A stretch of DNA of 25,779 nucleotides from UBA1715 sp036752345 (GTDB lineage Bacteria > Bacteroidota > Bacteroidia > Bacteroidales > UBA1715): positions 1 to 25,779 of the forward strand of contig DAIOSV010000034.1 of NCBI GenBank assembly GCA_036752345.1, given 5' to 3'. The notes under the pieces were generated by a model that saw nothing but the letters and a program-made list of their open reading frames with translations, made no database searches and had not been told where the DNA came from. The position numbers were made by a program, and so were the translations under genes. Below are positions 5,971 through 13,465 of the stretch, piece after piece (the stretch's first letter is position 1; the number at the start of each line of letters is the position of its first letter).

Positions 5971-8460
5971 ATGTCCGTCAAGAAAAAATTATCATTTTGG
6001 CAAATTGTTTTCCCGCTTTTGGTAGCATTGCCGTTTCCTTTTTCGCTCATGAATTGCGCCAGAGAATCTACACCTACCGGAGGCCCAATTGATACAATAG
6101 CACCATATGCAGTTTTTGAAAAACCGGTAAACAAATCCCAAAACATTGCGCCCAAGAAAATTATGGTGAAATTCAACGAATTTGTTGAACTTGACAATAT
6201 TGACGACAATTGCATGATTTCGCCCATGTTTGATGAGAAACCTGACATCAGCGTTAAAAAGAAAAAAATGACAATTGATTTGTCAAAACAAACCCTACAA
6301 CCCAATACTACCTATAGTTTCAACTTCAGCAATGCGATTAAAGATTTGTCGGAGGGAAATTACACAAATCAATATCTATACGCATTTTCAACCGGCACCA
6401 GCATCGATAGTATGCAACTTGCAGGTACGGTAAAATATGCCAAAACGGGCACCGTTCCTGAACATGCGCTTGTACTTCTCTACGACAATTTGAGCGACAC
6501 GGCAATCAAAACACAAAAACCACGCTATGCTACTCGCATCTCTAAGAAAGGAGAATTTTCGTTCAAAAATATTGAAGCAAAGCCCTACCACATTTATGCG
6601 TTGGAAGATGCCGACAATGATTATAAATTTAGCCAGTCAACCGAAAAAATTGCGTTTCTCGACACTATTTTCACCCCGACTGCCGAACGGTTCATCGACA
6701 GCGTTTGGTATACTCACAACGACACCTTGCACGTTGAAGGCTTTGAAGACAGCATACAAATCAAGCAAGTGCGCGATTCTTTCAATTTGATACAGAAAAC
6801 CTGTTGGTCTGACCAAGACATTACATTGCTTTTGTTTGAAAACGAAGTTTGGTATCAAGATTTGCAATCGTTTACTCGCCCAAACAAATATATGCTTACG
6901 TGCAAATTTGCAGCGAAAAACAATGCTCCTACCGCCATTCAAAGAAGTCCAAAAGGGAAGTTTGAGCAAGAACGTATCTCGTCGGACAGTCTTGTGCTTT
7001 GGCTTACCGACACAACTTTGAGCGAATCTGATTCCTCAAAAATATTAATAACATACCACGTTTCTCAAGAGTCTCAAGTGTATCAAACGGATACTATTAT
7101 CCTCAATTCGATAAAAGATTTACCGCCACGATTACTCGTTTCGTCATCGTTAGACCAAAACAATAAAGTATATGCCGGCGATAGCGTTTTTATTACTCTT
7201 TCACGTCCATTGCAATCATACGACCTGAGTAAGATTGCGCTGTACGAGTCGTGCGATACTTCTAAATCTACCGATTGTCAAAAACTGCTTTCTCGCACCG
7301 ATATGAAATATCGTCCAAAGGTGCACTATCAAATACAGGGCATAAACAAATACAAAGAAGTTGGTGACCGATTTGCAATTTATTTCAACAAAAAAATCAA
7401 TCCATCAAGCGTGAAAGTTACCCTCGACGGGCTGCCAAACCTCACCGATTGGTATTATTCTGAATACGACAGACAAAGCAACGCACTGCTTTTCTGGCTT
7501 AAACCAAACACCGATGCGCTTCGCCTTAAAAACCTTGCTTGCACGGTTACGTACACTACCGAAGACGGAACGGTAGAAACCGAGCATTTCAACAGCAAGA
7601 AAGAAGTTCCGGTTGGCAGCAAATATAAAGTTCCAACGTCGAACAAACGCATCATTTTAGACATGAGCGAAAAACAGACGAAACAATTGTTGCCCAACGA
7701 ACCAATTAGAATTGTGTGCAACAACCCTATTCATGCTATTACCGACAGCCTTTTCTCGTTGGTTGATGTAGAAGATAGCGCCGAAACATCGCTCATTACA
7801 AAAGTGGAAATTTCACCGGAATCTATGCGTACTATCCTTATTTACCACAAAGCACAAGCCGGTAAAAACTACACTCTCAGCATTTTACGGAACGCTGTTG
7901 TTGATACTTTTAGAACAGCTTCGCATGAATTTATCAAAACAATTGCAACTGCGCCTTCGGAAGGTCAGTTTGTACAAAAAGTGCCGTTTAAAATTGCACC
8001 TACCGGCGAAAAATCACGCACGTTTGCCATTACCGCCAATTGGAAAGAAAATACCAATTACACACTCATCATTCCTGACACTGCATTTACCGATATATTC
8101 AATGATGCAAACGATTCCCTTACATACGCATTCATAGCTCCCAAACGTGACGACGTAGGCAATTTGCTTGTAAAAAACACGAAAGGTTGGCCTTCTCAAA
8201 ACCTTGTACTCATAATTGAAACGCAAAACACAAAAGAACCCATTTCATATAAAGGCACGAAAACATCAGAAGGCTTTGCATTTACCAATGTTCCGGCAGG
8301 GACTTACAGTCTTCGTTGCTACGTTGACGATAACAATAACAACCAATGGGACTCTGGTTGCTACGAAATTAAACGCCAACCGGAAAAAATCTATTTCTAC
8401 AAAGAAGCTATTTCTGTGAAAGCAGATAGGGACAACAGCATGTATTGGGAGGAATTCTAA
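5971..8460 (+). CDS. Large Ig-like domain lipoprotein, outer surface or periplasm
   Basis: 829-residue envelope protein of unknown exact role. The N-terminus has a lysine-rich region, a hydrophobic stretch and SLMNC at residues 25-29, then ARESTPTGGPIDTIAPY. That segment, followed by an Ig-like (Big_5/SbsA-type) domain (residues 40-140: P.NKSQNIAPKKIMVKFNEFVEL through FSTGTSIDS), is typical of a Bacteroidota lipoprotein family. A carboxypeptidase-like beta domain with YALEDADNDYKFSQSTEKIAF follows (about 150-230). A second similar one near the C-terminus has YVDDNNNNQWDSGCYE. The Asn before Cys29 is unusual for a lipobox. The protein is longer than the 500-600 aa I would expect. A TTG at 5959 would extend it by four residues, but the ATG at 5971 fits the promoter better. 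Confidence 0.85.
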   Translation: MSVKKKLSFWQIVFPLLVALPFPFSLMNCARESTPTGGPIDTIAPYAVFEKPVNKSQNIAPKKIMVKFNEFVELDNIDDNCMISPMFDEKPDISVKKKKMTIDLSKQTLQPNTTYSFNFSNAIKDLSEGNYTNQYLYAFSTGTSIDSMQLAGTVKYAKTGTVPEHALVLLYDNLSDTAIKTQKPRYATRISKKGEFSFKNIEAKPYHIYALEDADNDYKFSQSTEKIAFLDTIFTPTAERFIDSVWYTHNDTLHVEGFEDSIQIKQVRDSFNLIQKTCWSDQDITLLLFENEVWYQDLQSFTRPNKYMLTCKFAAKNNAPTAIQRSPKGKFEQERISSDSLVLWLTDTTLSESDSSKILITYHVSQESQVYQTDTIILNSIKDLPPRLLVSSSLDQNNKVYAGDSVFITLSRPLQSYDLSKIALYESCDTSKSTDCQKLLSRTDMKYRPKVHYQIQGINKYKEVGDRFAIYFNKKINPSSVKVTLDGLPNLTDWYYSEYDRQSNALLFWLKPNTDALRLKNLACTVTYTTEDGTVETEHFNSKKEVPVGSKYKVPTSNKRIILDMSEKQTKQLLPNEPIRIVCNNPIHAITDSLFSLVDVEDSAETSLITKVEISPESMRTILIYHKAQAGKNYTLSILRNAVVDTFRTASHEFIKTIATAPSEGQFVQKVPFKIAPTGEKSRTFAITANWKENTNYTLIIPDTAFTDIFNDANDSLTYAFIAPKRDDVGNLLVKNTKGWPSQNLVLIIETQNTKEPISYKGTKTSEGFAFTNVPAGTYSLRCYVDDNNNNQWDSGCYEIKRQPEKIYFYKEAISVKADRDNSMYWEEF

Positions 8461-8562
8461 ACCCTTTCAATCCAAAGTGATTTGTTGAAATCCAAATCTT
8501 ACAAATAAAAGTAAGTGATAACCCAAAAGGTCAGAAAAATTCGCATGAAACCTATTCACGCA
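8461..8562. other. Intergenic region between convergent genes, nothing clear
   Basis: AT-rich 102-nt gap between the ends of the lipoprotein gene and aroD. The only structure seen is a weak 5-bp stem, CTTAC/GTAAG, with an 8-nt loop near 8498-8515 and no U-tract. No convincing terminator for either gene. Confidence 0.4.
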
Positions 8563-9204
8563 TTACAATAATTCCAAGATTTTTTGCATCTGATCTTTGG
8601 TGAATTGACCGTCGGCGGTAAGGTGTTCCTTATCAATTGCTGCGAACGAAAACGGACATCCTAGATACATGTTTGCCACACGAGTTATTTTTCCATGCTT
8701 TCCCATAGCAAGTGCTACAATGTCCGAAAACTCATCGTACAACGAAAGCACACGTGCACTGTCATTCATAGAAAGTGCCGTTGTTGCTACTTTTGCAATA
8801 GTTGCACCTTGCGAAAAACAATCGGTTACAATAGTGTGCAAGTCCTCTCGCGATGGAGTATTTTTGTAGTTATGATATGAAATAATGCCAATACACGAAT
8901 GTTGCTTGGCTAGCGCCAATATCTCATTCCTGAACGCACTATCAGACTCTATCTCAACATCTACATATTTTGCTCCCGACTTGATGGCGGTTTTGAGTAA
9001 AACGGCTCGCGTAGCGTCGTCGCAATACTGAGGGCGACATGTGGCTATAGCAGGGACACGAAGTTGCGAAAAAACTTGTGCGGTCGTTTCTTCATTAAGA
9101 TGGCATAAATCAATACGAATTTCAACCATCTCAACGGAATTTGCCGTTGAAATAATTCTTTCAATATTTTGCTCAGCAATACTAACGCAAATCATTGATG
9201 ACAT
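8563..9204 (-). CDS. aroD: 3-Dehydroquinate dehydratase, type I (AroD)
   Basis: Third step of the shikimate pathway, dehydration of 3-dehydroquinate to 3-dehydroshikimate through a Schiff base. Type I features are visible: EIRID (28-32), the catalytic His in ISYHNYKNTP (His111), the Schiff-base Lys in AKVATTA (Lys138), and MGKHGKITRV (167-176) with the substrate-binding Arg. At 213 residues it is slightly shorter than the E. coli enzyme (252) but the barrel is complete. It starts inside the 3' end of aroB (23-nt overlap from the ATG at 9204; an alternative ATG at 9195 overlaps by 14), so translation is probably coupled. It is the last gene of the aromatic operon. Many Bacteroidota use the unrelated type II enzyme (AroQ) instead. 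Confidence 0.95.
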   Translation of the reverse strand: MSSMICVSIAEQNIERIISTANSVEMVEIRIDLCHLNEETTAQVFSQLRVPAIATCRPQYCDDATRAVLLKTAIKSGAKYVDVEIESDSAFRNEILALAKQHSCIGIISYHNYKNTPSREDLHTIVTDCFSQGATIAKVATTALSMNDSARVLSLYDEFSDIVALAMGKHGKITRVANMYLGCPFSFAAIDKEHLTADGQFTKDQMQKILELL

Positions 9205-10216
9205 TGGCTAAATCGGTATAGGTTACTTTTTCCACAACGCAAGAACCAATTCCGGTAAGGAACACAAAATTTACTCCATCTCCTTCTCGTTTTTTGTCGC
9301 AGCGCATTACAGCCAACAATTCATCAGGATTTACATCGCAAGATGTTGGCAAGCCTACGTTTTCAAGCAACGCAATTAAACGATTGCAGTCGGCTTGCTT
9401 CATTTTTCCGGTAAGCACGGAATATTTTGCAGCATACACCATTCCCACAGCTACTGCGCACCCATGAGACATTTTGGTAATTTTTTCTATTGCGTGTCCA
9501 AACGTATGACCGAAATTGAATATTCGGCGCACACCAGATTCGCGCACATCACAATTTACCACGCTCGATTTTATCACAATAGACTCATACACAAATGTTT
9601 CCAGCACTTTCTTGGAATGATTTCGCAAATCGTCAACATGTGATTCTATATAGGTAAACAAGTCTTTGCTCGCAATGGCGCCATGTTTTATGACCTCGCC
9701 CATACCGCTCAATAATTCTGATTCAGGTAATGAATTGAGAATATCAAGTTCGCAAATCACAAATTTTGGCAGGCTGAATGTGCCTATCATATTTTTGTAT
9801 CCGTGGAAATTTACGCCATTTTTGCCACCAACACTCGCATCAACTTGACTGAGCAATGTAGTAGACACAAAGCCAAATTCAATTCCCCGCATATAAAGTG
9901 TTGCAATAAAACCACTCATATCGCACACAATTCCGCCACCAATTCCTAAGATAAATGAAGATCTATCAAATTCTGCTTCTATCAGTTTTTCAAAAATCGG
10001 GTCTAATGATTGGAGTGTTTTATTTGATTCCCCACGCGGAATTTCTATAATTAAATCCGCTTTAGGGAATTGGTCTTCATATAAAGAACGGATCGTTGAA
10101 TCGGTGATGATAGCAATTTTAGCATTCTTAGGAAGGTATTTTGAAACATTCTCAAGGCTCTCTCCCACGAATATCGACGACCTTCCTATTGCACTTTGTA
10201 TCTGTATTTTCTTCAT
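9182..10216 (-). CDS. aroB: 3-Dehydroquinate synthase
   Basis: Second step of the shikimate pathway: converts DAHP to 3-dehydroquinate using NAD and a divalent metal. Motifs: RGESNKTLQ (61-69), GIGGGIVCDMSGF (91-103, NAD-binding), VDASVGGKNGVN (125-136), NMIGTF, GEVIKHG (173-179) and FNFGHTFGHAIEK with the metal-binding histidines. The 344-residue length is normal. It follows the DAHP synthase gene by 23 nt and overlaps aroD, so it belongs to the same operon and should respond to the pheA leader attenuator. Confidence 0.97.
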   Translation of the reverse strand: MKKIQIQSAIGRSSIFVGESLENVSKYLPKNAKIAIITDSTIRSLYEDQFPKADLIIEIPRGESNKTLQSLDPIFEKLIEAEFDRSSFILGIGGGIVCDMSGFIATLYMRGIEFGFVSTTLLSQVDASVGGKNGVNFHGYKNMIGTFSLPKFVICELDILNSLPESELLSGMGEVIKHGAIASKDLFTYIESHVDDLRNHSKKVLETFVYESIVIKSSVVNCDVRESGVRRIFNFGHTFGHAIEKITKMSHGCAVAVGMVYAAKYSVLTGKMKQADCNRLIALLENVGLPTSCDVNPDELLAVMRCDKKREGDGVNFVFLTGIGSCVVEKVTYTDLANVINDLR

Positions 10217-10239
10217 TTATTTTACCGTTTCGTTTTCGG

Positions 10240-11313
10240 CTACGAATTTACTATTTCTGTCTGAATATTGATAGATTCTTCGTGAATTGCTTTAAATGTT
10301 TTTTCAATAAATTCTTTGCTCAATCCTTTTTCGGCTGCTTTTTTCTCTACTTCTGCAAGAATCTGTTCCCAACGGTTTGATTGAAAGACTTGTACATTAT
10401 TCTCTTTTTTCGTTTTTCCCATCTGGCGAGAAATATCCATACGTTTGCCTAGAATTTCGAGCAATGCGTCGTCGAGCACGTCAATTTTTGCGCGCAATTC
10501 GTTCATTGTATCTCGGTAATCCTCGCTGGTGCTGGCAAGTTTTCGTATTACTAACTCATGGAGCAATGTGTTCAAATCATGCGGAGTAAGCTGTTGTTTT
10601 GCATCACTCAATGCAACATCAGGATTGCAGTGCGATTCAATAATAAGTCCGTTTACACCAAGATCGAGTGCCTTTTGCGACAATTCTTTGATAAACTCAC
10701 GACTACCTGCCATGTGACTCGGATCGCAAATAATAGGAAGTTCCGGTATTCGACGGTGAAGTTCAATTGGCACCTCCCATTGTGGGCTATTGCGATATTT
10801 CATTTTTTCGAACGGAGAAAAACCACGGTGAATTGCTGCCAACTTGGTAACTCCGGCACCTGATATACGCTCAAATGCGCCTATCCATAATTCCAAATCA
10901 GGATTGATTGGATTCTTAATGAGCACAGGAACATTGGTTCCTCGCAATTCATCGGCAATTTCTTGCACAGCGAACGGATTCACTGCGGTACGAGCGCCAA
11001 TCCAAAGAATATCCACACCCATTTTGAGAGCATCGTTTACGTGTTGCTTGCATGCTACTTCAGTAGCGGTGAGCATACCGGTTTCCTCTTTTACTCGTTT
11101 GAGCCATTGCAATCCTTCGAAACCAACACCTTCAAATGTATTCGGACGAGTGCGCGGTTTCCATATTCCCGCACGGAATATTTGTACGCCATATTCATGC
11201 AATTCTTTGGCGGTTGTCATTACTTGCTCTTCAGTTTCGGCACTGCATGGACCAGCAATTATTACCGGTCGTTTCGCATCTATGCCCCAGGTTTTTATTG
11301 AATCAATTTTCAT
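10240..11313 (-). CDS. Bifunctional DAHP synthase / chorismate mutase
   Basis: Fusion of the first committed enzyme of the aromatic pathway with the chorismate mutase that opens the Phe/Tyr branch. The N-terminal domain (about 8-255) is a type I-beta DAHP synthase: AGPCSAE (20-26), FRAGIWKPRT (46-55), LWIGARTA, ICDPSHMAG (195-203), and ESHCNPD (226-232). The C-terminal domain (about 265-355) is an AroQ-type helical chorismate mutase: MNELRAKIDVLDDALLEILGKR, ISRQMGKTKKEN, then the third helix. This is the common Bacteroidota arrangement with the mutase at the C-terminus. A mutase domain attached to this synthase type often acts as a feedback sensor for prephenate or chorismate. The tyrA stop is 68 nt upstream, with a 20-bp palindrome in between; no promoter is visible there. 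Confidence 0.95.
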   Translation of the reverse strand: MKIDSIKTWGIDAKRPVIIAGPCSAETEEQVMTTAKELHEYGVQIFRAGIWKPRTRPNTFEGVGFEGLQWLKRVKEETGMLTATEVACKQHVNDALKMGVDILWIGARTAVNPFAVQEIADELRGTNVPVLIKNPINPDLELWIGAFERISGAGVTKLAAIHRGFSPFEKMKYRNSPQWEVPIELHRRIPELPIICDPSHMAGSREFIKELSQKALDLGVNGLIIESHCNPDVALSDAKQQLTPHDLNTLLHELVIRKLASTSEDYRDTMNELRAKIDVLDDALLEILGKRMDISRQMGKTKKENNVQVFQSNRWEQILAEVEKKAAEKGLSKEFIEKTFKAIHEESINIQTEIVNS

Positions 11314-11352
11314 TGTTATAAATTTTTCTGTTTTATTGTATTGCTATCTAAA

Positions 11353-11372
11353 AGACGCGGTGCACCACGTCT
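11353..11372 (-). repeat. 20-bp intra-operon palindrome between tyrA and DAHP synthase
   Basis: AGACGCGGTG and CACCACGTCT are complementary except for one position, which becomes a G-U pair in the minus-strand transcript. The transcript continues with UUUUAG. It could be a weak partial terminator, an RNase-processing stem, or a member of a dispersed palindrome family; the element at 19139-19170 has the same outline. Confidence 0.6.
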
Positions 11373-11381
11373 CTCCTTTAA

Positions 11382-12227
11382 TTATTTTCTATCAAGTACT
11401 TCTTTAATCTTATTCGCATCACTAATCAGGCTGTACAAATCTTCTGTTTTGTTTTCAGCAATTAATGTCTTGAATTGATTGAGAATGTCAATGTATTTAT
11501 CAATTGAGTCGATGAGATATTTGGAATTTTGGCGAAAAATAGGAGTCCACATTTGTGACGAACTCTTGGCAATACGTACCGTTGAAGCAAAACCACTACC
11601 TGCCATCTCAAAAATTCGTTCCTCGTTTTTCTCAATTTCCTGTACCGTAAGACTCAACGCATAGGCTATGACGTGGGTGAGATGCGACACATACGCAATG
11701 TGTTTATCGTGATCTTCGGCATTCATATAAAGAATGGTCATGCCAAGCATTTGGTAGAGCATTTGCGCACGTTTAAGGGCAAATTCGCTACTCAATTCCG
11801 ATTCACAAATGATAGTCTTTTTTCCTACGAAAAGGTCGCGCATAGCTGCTTCCGGGCCGGAATATTCAGTTCCCGCCATTGGATGCGAAGCCACGAAATT
11901 TTTACGGCGTGGGTGATTTCGCACCTTGCCACAAATTCCCGCTTTGGTAGAGCCGGCGTCTATTACCACGGCTTCGTCACGTATTGTGTCGAGTATGTGA
12001 GGCAACATTTCGCGTGCTGCATCTACCGGGATTGACAACAACACAAGGTCAGCTACCAGCAACGCCTGGTCTAGCGGCATTGAAACATCAATAATACCAA
12101 GCTCTTTTGCTTTTTCCAAATTCTTCTCGCTTGCGTCAACGCCAATGATTTTAGTCTCAAAGCCACGTACTGACATGGCCATTGAGCCACCAATCAATCC
12201 AATTCCTATTACTACTATGTTCATCAT
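11382..12227 (-). CDS. tyrA: Prephenate dehydrogenase
   Basis: Oxidative decarboxylation of prephenate to 4-hydroxyphenylpyruvate, the Tyr branch. The N-terminal Rossmann domain has GIGLIGGS (8-15), with Asp31 at the end of the second strand, which suggests NAD rather than NADP. ASHPMAGTEYSG (113-124) carries the catalytic-site His, and YVSHLTHVIAYAL is the typical start of the C-terminal helical domain. The 281-residue length fits a monofunctional enzyme without an ACT domain. Its start overlaps the pheA stop by one base (TAATG), indicating coupled translation; a second ATG at 12224 is equally usable. No aminotransferase gene sits next to it in this operon. Confidence 0.95.
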   Translation of the reverse strand: MMNIVVIGIGLIGGSMAMSVRGFETKIIGVDASEKNLEKAKELGIIDVSMPLDQALLVADLVLLSIPVDAAREMLPHILDTIRDEAVVIDAGSTKAGICGKVRNHPRRKNFVASHPMAGTEYSGPEAAMRDLFVGKKTIICESELSSEFALKRAQMLYQMLGMTILYMNAEDHDKHIAYVSHLTHVIAYALSLTVQEIEKNEERIFEMAGSGFASTVRIAKSSSQMWTPIFRQNSKYLIDSIDKYIDILNQFKTLIAENKTEDLYSLISDANKIKEVLDRK

Positions 12228-13063
12228 TAGTTTAATATTTCGTAATTAAATTTTTCATCTCGTTTGTATTCTCCTAAAACAGAAAGGTTTGAGACCAACT
12301 TCAACACCTCGGTGAGCGATTTGTCAAATTTTGCTTTGTCTTTCCATTCCAAATCTAGGTAGAACGTGTATTGATAAGGGCTTCCCAAGATAGGAAGCGA
12401 CTGTATTTTTGTTAGATTAATGTCATATTTTTTGAATGCAGCCAACACATCAACAAGCGAACCCGGCTGGTGCGTTAATTCAAAACAAACCGAAGCCTTA
12501 TTATTTTCGGGACTGTTCACTGCTGCACGACTTACAACTAAAAAACGGGTATAATTCTTTTTGTTTGTTTGTATTTGACATGCTATTATTTCCAAGCCAT
12601 ACAATTCGGCAGCATATTCACTGGCAATTGCAGCGGCATGGGCAAGATGCTCATCAGCTATTTTTTGTGCACTCGATGCAGTATCGCTCCAGTTGATGAT
12701 TTTCATAGCAGGATAATTATCCAAATATTCCTTGCTCTGCATAATTGCAATAGGATGCGAATATACCTCAGTAACGTCCTCAATTTTTGTGCCCGGCAGC
12801 GCCATCAAATTTTGCGTAATGTGAAGACTTATTTCGCCTATTACTTTGAGTTTCGACTTCTTCAACAACGTATAATTTTCCAAAATACTGCCGGCTATGG
12901 TATTCTCTATCGCCACTATGCCGTAATCGGCTGTGCCATGCTCTACTGCGTAAAACAAGTCTTTGAACTGGTTACAGTTTAATGTCGTAATATCTTTGCC
13001 GAAATATTCTTTTGCGGCAATTTCATGGAAAGCTCCATTTACACCTTGAATCGCTATTTTCAT
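12227..13063 (-). CDS. pheA: Prephenate dehydratase with ACT domain
   Basis: Converts prephenate to phenylpyruvate, the Phe branch. The catalytic domain (1-180) shows IQGVNGAFHE, VAIENTIAGSI (50-60), YSHPIAIMQS (101-110) and the NYTRFLVV motif (170-177) with the conserved Thr-Arg-Phe. An ACT regulatory domain follows (about 190-268). Its Phe-binding motifs deviate from the classical GALV and ESRP: here GSLV (201-204) and QSLP (221-224), so feedback inhibition may differ. It is monofunctional; the mutase is supplied by the DAHP synthase fusion. It is the first structural gene of the operon, and the region 13064-13256 upstream forms a Phe/Tyr attenuator. Confidence 0.97.
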   Translation of the reverse strand: MKIAIQGVNGAFHEIAAKEYFGKDITTLNCNQFKDLFYAVEHGTADYGIVAIENTIAGSILENYTLLKKSKLKVIGEISLHITQNLMALPGTKIEDVTEVYSHPIAIMQSKEYLDNYPAMKIINWSDTASSAQKIADEHLAHAAAIASEYAAELYGLEIIACQIQTNKKNYTRFLVVSRAAVNSPENNKASVCFELTHQPGSLVDVLAAFKKYDINLTKIQSLPILGSPYQYTFYLDLEWKDKAKFDKSLTEVLKLVSNLSVLGEYKRDEKFNYEILN

Positions 13064-13074
13064 AATTTTATTTC

Positions 13075-13104
13075 AAAAAAAAAGCCCCGATTTTCATCGA
13101 GGCT
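13075..13104 (-). terminator. Attenuator terminator upstream of pheA
   Basis: The minus-strand transcript folds AGCCTCGAU-GAAA-AUCGGGGCU (13104-13083), a 9-bp stem with one G-U pair and a GNRA-type GAAA loop, followed by an unbroken U-tract that starts at the last stem base (13083-13075). This is a textbook intrinsic terminator placed 12 nt before the pheA ATG, so it must be bypassed for the operon to be expressed. Confidence 0.93.
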
Positions 13105-13127
13105 CTGTTATACTTTCAATTATATTA

Positions 13128-13205
13128 CTATATACACACTGCCTCGACTTTCTTTTGATAAAAAAAGTAATAAAAGTAAAAAGCGAATGTGTTGATATTT
13201 CTCAT
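13128..13205 (-). CDS. pheL: Phe/Tyr leader peptide of the pheA operon
   Basis: A 25-codon ORF from ATG 13205 to TAG 13128, checked codon by codon. Residues 7-16 read FAFYFYYFFY: five Phe and four Tyr in ten codons, using both synonymous codons of each. The N-terminus is MRNINT and the tail QKKVEAVCI. The tail codons for Val-Glu-Ala contain the antiterminator segment. It has no strong Shine-Dalgarno sequence (AACAAGAAAACA before the ATG), as is normal for this phylum. The peptide itself should have no function beyond being translated. The mixed Phe and Tyr content fits an operon holding both pheA and tyrA. The symbol follows the enteric precedent; the sequence is not a homologue I recognise. 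Confidence 0.9.
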   Translation of the reverse strand: MRNINTFAFYFYYFFYQKKVEAVCI

Positions 13206-13248
13206 TGTTTTCTTGTTTACGCTTTAGTCTTTGTTTCAAAAGCGTGTA

Positions 13249-13256
13249 CAAATATA
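13249..13256 (-). promoter_or_regulatory. -7 element of the aromatic operon
   Basis: TATATTTG on the minus strand matches TAnnTTTG. Start would be near 13244, about 39 nt before the leader-peptide ATG and 180 nt before pheA. The -33 position (AGAA) does not match TTTG. Confidence 0.65.
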
Positions 13257-13320
13257 TTATTTTTTTGAGAAATGATTCTCTCGAGCATGGTTTTTTGAAA
13301 AAAAATTCATTTTTAAAAGT

Positions 13321-13400
13321 CTAATAGCACCAATAGAAGCCATTGCCAAACAGCGGAAAATCTTGCCCTCCAGACTGAATGCGTTATCCCTAGCTCCAAC
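13321..13400. other. GC-richer island in the pheA / CNNM intergenic region
   Basis: An 80-bp stretch of about 47% GC sits between much more AT-rich flanks, upstream of the pheA-leader promoter and of the plus-strand promoter at 13413. On the minus strand it is open in one frame (a 28-codon ORF from ATG 13343 to 13257 with further open codons upstream). No strong hairpin, tRNA or known riboswitch outline is visible. It could be a dispersed intergenic repeat, a gene remnant or a small RNA; nothing in the window decides. Confidence 0.3.
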
Positions 13401-13412
13401 TTTTTTTCACAT

Positions 13413-13443
13413 TTTGTAATCTGTTTGATTTTAAATATATTTG
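13413..13443 (+). promoter_or_regulatory. Consensus promoter of the CNNM/CBS gene
   Basis: TTTG (13413-13416), 19 nt, TATATTTG (13436-13443): full match to the Bacteroidota consensus. Start near 13448, giving an 18-nt 5' UTR. Confidence 0.85.
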
Positions 13444-13465
13444 TAGGCAAATATTTAAATACTAC

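Larger units (their letters stand above)
13075..13205 (-). promoter_or_regulatory. Phe/Tyr ribosome-mediated transcription attenuator
   Basis: Three parts fit together. The leader ORF (13205-13128) is packed with Phe and Tyr codons. Segment 2, TCGAGGC (13147-13141), lies within the leader ORF just after those codons. Segment 3, GCCTCGA (13103-13097), is the 5' arm of the terminator and is a perfect 7-nt complement of segment 2. If the ribosome stalls for lack of charged Phe- or Tyr-tRNA, segment 2 is free to pair with segment 3 and the terminator cannot form. If it reaches the UAG at 13128, it covers segment 2 and the terminator folds. I see no strong 1:2 pairing, so untranslated leader would by default antiterminate. 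Mechanism inferred from sequence by analogy to enteric pheA/trp leaders. Confidence 0.88.

Noticed and set aside
10844..11407. 187-codon plus-strand frame opposite DAHP synthase
   Set aside because: Antisense shadow of a conserved enzyme; no promoter or signature of its own.
13257..13343. Minus-strand 28-codon ORF (MASIGAIRLLK...) in the GC-richer island
   Set aside because: Very short, no ribosome-binding sequence, and its end runs into the aromatic-operon promoter. Kept only as part of the island observation.
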